DNA of 11,613 nt from BS750m-G4 sp964472195 (GTDB taxonomy: Bacteria; Bacteroidota; Ignavibacteria; Tepidaquicellales; Tepidaquicellaceae). Positions 5,779 to 11,613 of this stretch are shown here, in pieces (positions within the stretch are counted from its first letter, which is position 1; each line of letters opens with the position of its first letter). The translations under genes were made by a program, and so were the position numbers. The notes beneath the pieces are model-generated. The model searched no databases, had not been told where the DNA came from, and saw only the letters and a program-made list of their open reading frames with translations. Location: NCBI GenBank assembly GCA_964472195.1, contig CAYYJH010000088.1, forward strand, positions 1 to 11,613, given 5' to 3'.

Positions 5779-6795
5779 TTAAATAATCTTATGTTCTCCG
5801 TATATTAAATCCCTAACATAATCGTTTTTAAGGAAGTCATGAGGAAAACCCATCTCTATTTTACTTACCTCATCAAGTATAATCATTTGCTCGTCATCAA
5901 GCTCACAATTTATACAATCTAAATTTTCTTCTAACTGCTTAACATTCCTTGCGCCTACTATTGGTATAATAGAATCATTTTTTTGTAAAAGCCATTTAAG
6001 TGCGATTTGAGAAGCATTTTGACCTGTTTCATCGGCTAATTTTAATACTTGCTCAGCAATTAATAAATTTCTTTCATTCAAAAGAGGGCTATCATCTTTA
6101 AGTCTGGTCTCCTTTTCCTTTCCTGACTTTAAATTAAACTTACCTGTCAGTATTCCCCTGCAAAGTGGTGACCACGCAAGAACAGACATGTTATAATAAT
6201 CAGCCATTGGAATTAATTCACGCTCAACCGTTCGCTGAATTAAACTATATTCAATTTGTAAGCCAATGAATTGTGTCCAGCCCCTTAGTTCAGCAAGTGT
6301 GTTTGCCTTAGAAACAATCCACGCCGGTGCATCAGAAATTCCTATATAAAAAATTTTTCCTGAACTCACAAGGTCATCAAGAGCTCTCATTACCTCCTCG
6401 ACAGGGGTCAGAAAATCCCAAGCATGCAACCAGTAAAGGTCGATATACTCTGTATTCAATCTTTTCAGACTCGCATCTACTGACTGCATCATATTCTTTC
6501 TGTGGTTTCCGCTTGCGTTAACATCCGAGGGATTAGTAGATAGTGTATACTTTGTAGCGAGCACTATCTTTTCTCTATCGGAAGCAATGAAATCTGCAAG
6601 ATACTTTTCGCTCGTACCCTCAGTGTATTTATTCGCAGTGTCAATAAAGTTACCGCCTTTATTGACGAATAAATCATACATCTTTTTACTTTCCTCTTTC
6701 GGGGCACCCCACCCCCAAACTTCCCCGAAAGTCATTGCGCCCAAGCACAATTCTGAAACTCTAAGACCACTGTTACCTAATAATTTATATTTCAT
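5779..6795 (-). CDS. Aldo/keto reductase family oxidoreductase
   Basis: A cytoplasmic NADPH-dependent reductase of the (beta/alpha)8 aldo/keto reductase superfamily; the physiological substrate cannot be told from sequence. Counting from the ATG at 6795 (338 residues), the catalytic tetrad is D52 and Y57 (FIDTANKYTEG), K82 (LATKY) and H124 (DLYWLHAWD). The cofactor-binding tail is IPIVGARNVKQLEENL (277-292). The N-terminal MKYKLLGNSGLRVSELCLGA is typical of the family and fixes the ATG at 6795. An in-frame TTG at 6813 would add six residues (giving 344) but is less convincing. It is the last gene of the minus-strand series, 53 bases after the DUF192 gene. The closest style is the general stress/aryl-alcohol-type reductases seen in many bacteria. 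Confidence 0.93.
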   Translation of the reverse strand: MKYKLLGNSGLRVSELCLGAMTFGEVWGWGAPKEESKKMYDLFVNKGGNFIDTANKYTEGTSEKYLADFIASDREKIVLATKYTLSTNPSDVNASGNHRKNMMQSVDASLKRLNTEYIDLYWLHAWDFLTPVEEVMRALDDLVSSGKIFYIGISDAPAWIVSKANTLAELRGWTQFIGLQIEYSLIQRTVERELIPMADYYNMSVLAWSPLCRGILTGKFNLKSGKEKETRLKDDSPLLNERNLLIAEQVLKLADETGQNASQIALKWLLQKNDSIIPIVGARNVKQLEENLDCINCELDDEQMIILDEVSKIEMGFPHDFLKNDYVRDLIYGEHKII

Positions 6796-6848
6796 TTTTA
6801 CTTTTCGAAACAAATGTAGTTATGAAAGTGATTTATTCAAAACAACAT

Positions 6849-7430
6849 TTACTGATAAATAAATTTTATCTTATCCCCATCTTTAATACCATGCTTATCA
6901 GTATACCCAGCATTGACTTCAACTACATACATTGATGGTTTTCCTGAGGGAAGCGTTGTTTCCGAAAAAGGGACAGTATTCTTATATATTCGTATTACCT
7001 GCTTAGAAGAATCAAGAAAAATAATATCCAGTGGTATTATAGTGTTTCTCATATAAAAGCCCTGCTGTTCATATTCATTAAAGACAAACAGCATTCCTTT
7101 GTTTTCGTCCATCGATTTTCTATACATCAAGCCCTGCATTCTTTCCGGTGTATTGTCAGCAATTTCAATATCAATTTTCGAAATAACAGTTTTCCCGGCA
7201 TTTGTTAAAAACTCCAGTTCTCCCTCTTTTTTAAACTGGGGTTCCTGTATATCCTTGAAGCGTTCGGTTTTATCTGTACTAAGTCTGTACTCTTTTTCTT
7301 TTTTATTGTCAAAAAAAGAAAGGTAAATAAAATACGCTGCAACAAAAATTATGACGGCAATAAAAACAAATCTGTAAAAACTCGAGTTGTTTTTAGATTT
7401 TGATCTTGGTGCGTTTACTTTTTTATTCAT
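6849..7430 (-). CDS. Membrane-anchored DUF192 family protein
   Basis: A 193-residue protein with a basic N-terminus, one membrane helix (about residues 20-39, RFVFIAVIIFVAAYFIYLSF) and a polar linker (41-70). A complete DUF192 domain spans about 71-192. Family hallmarks are visible: IEIADNTPERMQGLMYRKSM (88-107), GMLFVFNEYEQQGFYMRNTI (112-131), then PLDIIFLD (133-140) and VVEVNAGYTDKHGIKDGDKI (169-188). The fold is a small beta barrel of unknown biochemical role, usually exported or membrane-tethered; here the domain should face the periplasm. The start ATG is only 5 bases after the HisC-like gene's stop, so the two are almost certainly co-transcribed. No Shine-Dalgarno site. Function unknown. 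Confidence 0.92.
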   Translation of the reverse strand: MNKKVNAPRSKSKNNSSFYRFVFIAVIIFVAAYFIYLSFFDNKKEKEYRLSTDKTERFKDIQEPQFKKEGELEFLTNAGKTVISKIDIEIADNTPERMQGLMYRKSMDENKGMLFVFNEYEQQGFYMRNTIIPLDIIFLDSSKQVIRIYKNTVPFSETTLPSGKPSMYVVEVNAGYTDKHGIKDGDKIKFIYQ

Positions 7431-7435
7431 TCAAA

Positions 7436-8503
7436 TTACTTAGTCCCTAAAAATTCTTTAATAGATTCTATTAGTGCATGGTTTTGTTCTCTAGTTCCAA
7501 GTGTTATCCTTGCTTCTGTTTTAAATGCTTCTTCATTAAGGAACTTAATTAAAATATTTTTTTCGGTTAAGAATTTTTTTAGATCTTTCCTAATATTCGT
7601 AGGTATATCTACAAGCATAAAATTTGCAAAAGATTTATATGGAGTAAAACCTTCCATCTTACCGAACTCTTCATAAAAGTATTCCTTGTCTTCCTGCATC
7701 ATCTTTGTAACCTTTTTATAATATTCATTGTCATCAAGAGCAATCTCGGCAAGTTTTTCGGAAATGAGGTTATAACCAAGATATCGGGTTGTGTACCCCT
7801 TTAATCCCTCCAGATTGTTTCCCGCGAAACTGAAACCTATCCTGCAACCTGCCATTGCAAAATATTTCGAAAAGGTTCTGCAAATAAGAAGATTAGGGTA
7901 CTCGTCTATGTAAGGTTTTACATAGCTATTATCCATAGACCCAAAACCCCAGTAAGCTTCATCGATCATAACAATTGCCCCCCTGCATGCATCGAGAAAT
8001 CTTCCTAAATCTTCCTTAGGTATCATATTCCCCGTTGGATTATTGGGTGATGCAACCAATACAATTTTCGGTCTTTCCCTGTCATAAATAGAAATCATTT
8101 TATCAACGTCGTACAAGTAAGAGTCGACATCATCAATTTTTCCTTTAACCATTGGGTACTCAACATTCATACCTTCAACTTCATAAGCGACTTTCTTGTA
8201 ATACCACCACGCTTGTTTTGGTATAAGAATTTTTTCACCCATCGAAAGATACCTGTGAATCACCTGTTTCAATATATCCTCGCTTCCATATGAAAGAATG
8301 ATCTGGCTTTCTTTGAAACCAAAATCATTCGCTATTCTTTCTGATAAGCGAGATTTAATTCCCCTGACGAAATCCCTTGAATACCAGGAAATGTCTGTCA
8401 TGGGTATGTTTTTTAAATACTCATAACATTTTGGTGATGGTCCATATTGTGATTCATTTCTGTCAAGGTACTGTACTTCACTAAATTTTTTTACTTCAGT
8501 CAT
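7436..8503 (-). CDS. Histidinol-phosphate aminotransferase-like PLP enzyme
   Basis: A fold-type I, pyridoxal phosphate-dependent aminotransferase of the HisC-like group, 355 residues, a normal length. Visible signatures: LDRNESQYGPSP near the N-terminus (13-24), SYGSED (71-76) for phosphate binding, SPNNPTG (152-158, N155 against the PLP ring), DEAYWGFGS (181-189, D181 and Y184), and the lysine segment RTFSKYFAMAGCRIGF (209-224) with K213 as the Schiff-base lysine and R221. ARITLGTREQ (331-340) supplies the substrate-carboxylate arginine R332. In histidine synthesis HisC converts imidazole acetol phosphate and glutamate to histidinol phosphate and 2-oxoglutarate. No other histidine gene is nearby, so this could be a relative acting on another amino acid or phosphonate-like substrate. 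It lies 25 bases after the enoyl-CoA hydratase gene and 5 bases before DUF192. Confidence 0.88.
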   Translation of the reverse strand: MTEVKKFSEVQYLDRNESQYGPSPKCYEYLKNIPMTDISWYSRDFVRGIKSRLSERIANDFGFKESQIILSYGSEDILKQVIHRYLSMGEKILIPKQAWWYYKKVAYEVEGMNVEYPMVKGKIDDVDSYLYDVDKMISIYDRERPKIVLVASPNNPTGNMIPKEDLGRFLDACRGAIVMIDEAYWGFGSMDNSYVKPYIDEYPNLLICRTFSKYFAMAGCRIGFSFAGNNLEGLKGYTTRYLGYNLISEKLAEIALDDNEYYKKVTKMMQEDKEYFYEEFGKMEGFTPYKSFANFMLVDIPTNIRKDLKKFLTEKNILIKFLNEEAFKTEARITLGTREQNHALIESIKEFLGTK

Positions 8504-8528
8504 TTTGTTTTAAAATTAATTTTCTTTA

Positions 8529-9305
8529 TTATTTTTTTACTTTACTCAGGAAATCAGAGATTCCCTTTTTACATTCTTCAGTCATTCTTGTAGCTGCATT
8601 TAAATCCACAGCGTACTCGAGGGCAGATTCAAAACTCATGGAAGGAACATTTTTAAACATCTCTTTTGTAAGCGATAGGGAACTCATCGGAAGTTTATTT
8701 ATACCGTTACAGAGTTTTCGCGTGAAACTCTCAAGCTCACCTTTCTTAACAACGTAACTCAAAAAACCAATACTGTAAGCTTCATTAGCATTGATAAATT
8801 TCGAGGTCAGCAATAAATCCTTTGCGTGTGTTTCGGAAATCCTCTTCAAAAGAAATATCATAACTATTGCTGGGATGAACCCTATTCGAACTTCAGTATA
8901 TCCAAATGTAGCTTTGTCCGTAGCAACAATTAAATCGCAGGCGCTTGCAATACCACAACCTCCAGCAAGAGCATATCCGTCAACCATTGCTATTACGGGC
9001 TTCTTACACTCGTAAATTAATACTAAAAGATCCTTAAAATTCTTTGAGTCTTCCTTGTTTTGCAAAATATCAAATTGTGATATCTTCTGAACATAGTCTA
9101 AAAAAAGCCCTGTACAAAAATGACCGCCAGCACCGGTTAGAATGACGGACTTTGTTTCGGAGTCGTTAGATATTTTCGTAACAGCATCATTTAATTCTTT
9201 AATCATTATCTCATCGAGAGAGTTTCTTTTCTCTGGTCTGTTTAAAATTATTTTTTTTGTAAGACCAATCTCTTCTATTAGTATTCGTTCGTAGTTTGAT
9301 TTCAT
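8529..9305 (-). CDS. Enoyl-CoA hydratase/isomerase (crotonase) family protein
   Basis: A 258-residue crotonase-fold protein acting on an acyl-CoA thioester in the cytoplasm. Seen: IILNRPEKRNSLDEIM (19-34), an oxyanion-hole strand ending GGHFCTG (60-66), the second oxyanion segment VDGYALAGGCGIASACDL (108-125), and FGYTEVRIGFIPA (134-146). E138 matches the second catalytic glutamate of true hydratases (Glu164 in rat mitochondrial hydratase). The first (Glu144) is replaced by glycine (G118). This pattern suits isomerase, methylglutaconyl-CoA-type or other crotonase reactions as well as hydration, so the reaction is left open. A Shine-Dalgarno-like AAGGA lies 9 bases ahead of the ATG. It sits 35 bases after the ABC ATPase gene and 25 before the aminotransferase gene in the minus-strand series. 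Confidence 0.9.
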   Translation of the reverse strand: MKSNYERILIEEIGLTKKIILNRPEKRNSLDEIMIKELNDAVTKISNDSETKSVILTGAGGHFCTGLFLDYVQKISQFDILQNKEDSKNFKDLLVLIYECKKPVIAMVDGYALAGGCGIASACDLIVATDKATFGYTEVRIGFIPAIVMIFLLKRISETHAKDLLLTSKFINANEAYSIGFLSYVVKKGELESFTRKLCNGINKLPMSSLSLTKEMFKNVPSMSFESALEYAVDLNAATRMTEECKKGISDFLSKVKK

Positions 9306-9314
9306 TTTACTATT

Positions 9315-9319
9315 TCCTT
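9315..9319 (-). promoter_or_regulatory. Shine-Dalgarno-like AAGGA for the crotonase gene
   Basis: On the minus strand AAGGA lies 9 bases before the ATG at 9305. It supports that start; most other genes here lack such a site. Confidence 0.5.
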
Positions 9320-9340
9320 AAAGACATTTATTAGATACGA

Positions 9341-10147
9341 TTAAAGCGGGTTAAAGTTGATGTTAAACTCATTTTCAAAATTAACAATCTGAGATTTAAT
9401 TAGAAAATGCTTTTTTAGAGTATCTTTTGTTATTATGTTAACGGTTTTATCTACGCTTATTATTCTCCCGTTTTCTAACAAAATTGTTTTGGCTGTAAAT
9501 TTAAGTGCAAGACTCAGATCATGGGTAACAACTATAATCGTTAATTTCTTTTCTCCGTTCAACTTCTTTAATAATGAAAATATTTCATACTGAAAGTTCA
9601 CATCGAGATACGTCAAAGGTTCATCTACAATAAGGACCTTACCTTTAAGGTTATTTGTAATATCAAGCTGTACAAGTGATAGCGTAATTAGTGCTTTTTG
9701 TTTCTCACCCCCAGATAGTTCGTAAAAATACTTGTTCCTTAAGTTTCTAATCCCAGTGACTTCAATACTCTCATTGACAACTTTTTTATCTTCATTGGAG
9801 AATGTAAAATCAGAAAATTTTTTGGATGAGTACCTTCCCATCAGTAATAAGTCAAAAACATTCATCCCTTCATTAATTAAGATCCCCGACTGCGGGAGGT
9901 AGCTTACGTTCTTGGAAAAGTTTTTCTTTGGAATAAAATCAATCTCTCGCCCTTGGTAACTTATTCTTCCTTCATAATTTATGATTATTCTCGATAGGAT
10001 CTTTACCAACGTCGATTTACCAGAGCCGTTCCTTCCAATCACCGATACAAAATCACCTTCATCAATTGAAAAGTTAATACTCTTCAGAGAGAAGTTATTT
10101 TTCTCATACGAAAAATTAACATCGCAAACATCAATTATTTTATCCAA
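9341..10147 (-). CDS. ABC transporter ATP-binding protein (iron-siderophore/cobalamin type)
   Basis: A 268-residue ATPase subunit that would power import, most like the FepC/BtuD group. All motifs are present: Walker A GRNGSGKST (38-46), Q-loop LPQSG (84-88, Q86), signature LSGGEKQ (144-150), Walker B VLIVDE (171-176) with catalytic E176, D-loop YLDV (180-183), and H-loop THD (H209). A short extra stretch, TNNLKG (164-169), precedes Walker B. The likely start is TTG at 10147: the same frame has a TAA nine bases upstream, and the first in-frame ATG lies far inside the protein (M95). The AGG directly before the TTG is too close to serve as an ordinary Shine-Dalgarno site. No permease or substrate-binding protein gene is within the window; it sits 40 bases after mtaB. 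Partners may lie elsewhere. Substrate undetermined. Confidence 0.9.
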   Translation of the reverse strand: MDKIIDVCDVNFSYEKNNFSLKSINFSIDEGDFVSVIGRNGSGKSTLVKILSRIIINYEGRISYQGREIDFIPKKNFSKNVSYLPQSGILINEGMNVFDLLLMGRYSSKKFSDFTFSNEDKKVVNESIEVTGIRNLRNKYFYELSGGEKQKALITLSLVQLDITNNLKGKVLIVDEPLTYLDVNFQYEIFSLLKKLNGEKKLTIIVVTHDLSLALKFTAKTILLENGRIISVDKTVNIITKDTLKKHFLIKSQIVNFENEFNINFNPL

Positions 10148-10187
10148 CCTGTATTACATTGCTTAATTTCATAAAAAAAACAGTATG

Positions 10188-11594
10188 TCAATGAAGCTGA
10201 TTAATAACCGATTCATAATGTCTTTCTTTTGTGATACACTCATTTACAATTTCACAATCTATTGGTTTAACTCCATTAGTCTTTAAAAGTTTTGCGTTCT
10301 TTATAGAATTTTCAATACTCGAAACTCCTTTTGTCTTTACCCTGATATAATTTGTTGTGAAACCTTCGATAATCAAATTGCCCTTAGAATCTTCTTTTAA
10401 TTTTTCAAATAAAATTTCTTGTTCCGAACCAATGAACTTCGAATAGAAATCGAACTTCTTCCTTGCAGACAAATTACGCAATATCAAACTTCGTTCTTTT
10501 CGCTCGTTGACACTAACCTTCCCGCTAAGTGTAACAGCCTGTGTGTTTCTTCTTTCCGAATAATTAAATACATGAAGATAACTAATTGGCAGCGATTCTA
10601 AAATATCAAGTGTGTTTTGGAAGCGTGAATCAGTTTCTCCCGGGAAGCCCACTATTACATCAACACCTATGCCGACATCATTGATTTCTTCGTACAGTTT
10701 ATAAATTAATTCTTCAAACAACTCTCGACTGTATCGCCTTTTCATCAGTTTTAAAATTTCCGTGTCCCCGCTTTGCAGAGGAATATGAAAATGATTGCAG
10801 ACTTTGTCAGAGGATTTCGTAAGAGAAATAATATCATCACTTAAGAGGTTAGGTTCAATCGAGCTAATCCGAATCCTTGATATGCTTAATTTGTCCAGTT
10901 CGTACAATATATCAACAAGTTTAGACTTTCTGTCACTCTCGATCCTTATGTTCTGATAACTATAATCTCCAGTGTTTACACCTGTTAGAACAATCTCTTT
11001 GTAACCTGCATCTATAATTATTTTTGCATTCTCAATGACTTTTTCGGGAGCAAGACTTCTCGATTTACCTCTTGCGAGCGGGATAGTGCAGAAAGAACAA
11101 TTATAATCACAACCGTCCTGTATTTTTAAAAACGCCCTCGTTCTCGAATCAATGTCTTCGGAAAACGCTTCTCCAACGTCACTAATTTCATCAATGGGTG
11201 AGGTGAAAATTTTAACCTTTGAACTACCACCAACACATGAGAGATTTTTTTCCTCCAGGTTTTCAATATAATCAAACACTTTAAACTTCTCAATCGACCC
11301 AAGCACAAGGTCAACTCCTTCTATTTCGGCAATCTCTTCTGGCTGAAGTTGTGCATAGCAGCCCGTAATAATAACATAAGTCTCCGGATTGTTTCTTATA
11401 ACTCTTCTAATAAGCTGCCTGCATTCTTTATCTGCATTATTAGTTACAGTACATGTGTTCAACACAAATACATCTGAAGGCTCCCCAAACTTCGTTATAG
11501 TTAAACCATGCTTAGCAAACTGCTTTGCGATAGAAGATGTCTCGCTATAGTTTAACTTACAGCCAAGTGTATGTAAAGAAACTGTTTTAGGCAT
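10188..11594 (-). CDS. mtaB: tRNA threonylcarbamoyladenosine (t6A37) methylthiotransferase MtaB
   Basis: A radical SAM enzyme that adds a methylthio group to t6A at position 37 of tRNAs reading ANN codons, forming ms2t6A, which improves decoding. The 468-residue protein has the full three-part layout. The N-terminal UPF0004 domain holds C12 (LGCKLNYSET), C48 (NTCTVTNNAD) and C79 (TGCYAQLQPEE) for the auxiliary cluster. The radical SAM domain has C162-x3-C166-x2-C169 (GCDYNCSFCTIPLARGKSRS). The C-terminal TRAM-like segment lies at about 385-455. GCKLNYSET at the first cysteine points to MtaB over MiaB (which usually has GCQMN). HIPLQSGD (269-276) and VIVGFPGETD (313-322) are family-typical. 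The ATG at 11594 begins MPKTVSLHTLGCK, a natural start. It is the first gene of the minus-strand series, and only 19 bases of its upstream DNA are in the window. Confidence 0.96.
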   Translation of the reverse strand: MPKTVSLHTLGCKLNYSETSSIAKQFAKHGLTITKFGEPSDVFVLNTCTVTNNADKECRQLIRRVIRNNPETYVIITGCYAQLQPEEIAEIEGVDLVLGSIEKFKVFDYIENLEEKNLSCVGGSSKVKIFTSPIDEISDVGEAFSEDIDSRTRAFLKIQDGCDYNCSFCTIPLARGKSRSLAPEKVIENAKIIIDAGYKEIVLTGVNTGDYSYQNIRIESDRKSKLVDILYELDKLSISRIRISSIEPNLLSDDIISLTKSSDKVCNHFHIPLQSGDTEILKLMKRRYSRELFEELIYKLYEEINDVGIGVDVIVGFPGETDSRFQNTLDILESLPISYLHVFNYSERRNTQAVTLSGKVSVNERKERSLILRNLSARKKFDFYSKFIGSEQEILFEKLKEDSKGNLIIEGFTTNYIRVKTKGVSSIENSIKNAKLLKTNGVKPIDCEIVNECITKERHYESVINQLH

Positions 11595-11613
11595 TTTGTA
11601 ATTTACATAATTT

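Noticed and set aside
5770..5788. Hairpin GATTATT-ATTTA-AATAATC at the end of the aldo/keto reductase considered as its terminator
   Set aside because: The stem is almost all A-T, its loop holds the stop codon and no clean T-run follows. Too weak to call.
6796..6813. TTG start adding six residues to the aldo/keto reductase
   Set aside because: The ATG at 6795 gives the family-typical N-terminus MKYKLLGNSG; the extra residues look like spacer.
6327..6862. Plus-strand open frames opposite the aldo/keto reductase (6327-6521, 6587-6862)
   Set aside because: Antisense to a complete gene with all catalytic residues; no recognisable protein features.
11126..11314. A 62-codon minus-strand frame inside mtaB in another frame
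   Set aside because: Wholly inside mtaB, whose cysteines and domains run unbroken through this region.

Overview
The window is AT-rich (about 30% G+C by eye), with few Shine-Dalgarno sites and one alternative TTG start. Gene content (class I PPK2, an ECF sigma factor paired with a FecR-type membrane anti-sigma protein, MtaB, a membrane-anchored DUF192 protein) suggests a low-GC member of the Bacteroidota/Ignavibacteria/Chlorobi side of the tree. This is an inference from protein style; no rRNA or other phylogenetic marker is present. The sequence is a scaffold: 100 Ns at 2007-2106 join two contigs.

Left part (1-1891): an uncharacterised two-domain protein with a C-terminal fibronectin III-like domain (204-896, +) converges on a polyphosphate kinase 2 gene (923-1891, -). 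The PPK2 upstream region runs into the gap. The 55 bases left of the gap are repeated exactly to its right, so the gap is probably an unclosed contig overlap and not missing DNA.

Middle (2162-5503): a long non-coding stretch with several inverted repeats, two of which share the AGCCTC/GAGGCT stem, precedes an ECF sigma factor (2621-3190). This overlaps by ATGA with a 583-residue anti-sigma/FecR membrane protein (3187-4938). The second protein carries a cytoplasmic anti-sigma segment, one membrane helix, a periplasmic FecR domain with two cysteines, and about 200 residues of acidic/basic coiled coil. This pair is the most distinctive system in the window: a possible envelope sensor whose output is the sigma factor. 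A small two-helix membrane protein follows (5195-5503). The motif TAAGCCTCA occurs exactly three times in the non-coding DNA on both sides of the pair.

Right part (5779-11594): six genes all on the minus strand with gaps of 5-53 bases, likely one transcription unit read from the right edge: mtaB (tRNA methylthiotransferase), an ABC transporter ATPase of the iron/cobalamin type with no permease beside it, an enoyl-CoA hydratase/isomerase family protein, a HisC-like aminotransferase, a membrane-anchored DUF192 protein, and an aldo/keto reductase. The products belong to unrelated pathways, so it reads as a mixed housekeeping operon. No tRNA, rRNA, CRISPR, insertion sequence or phage gene was seen.
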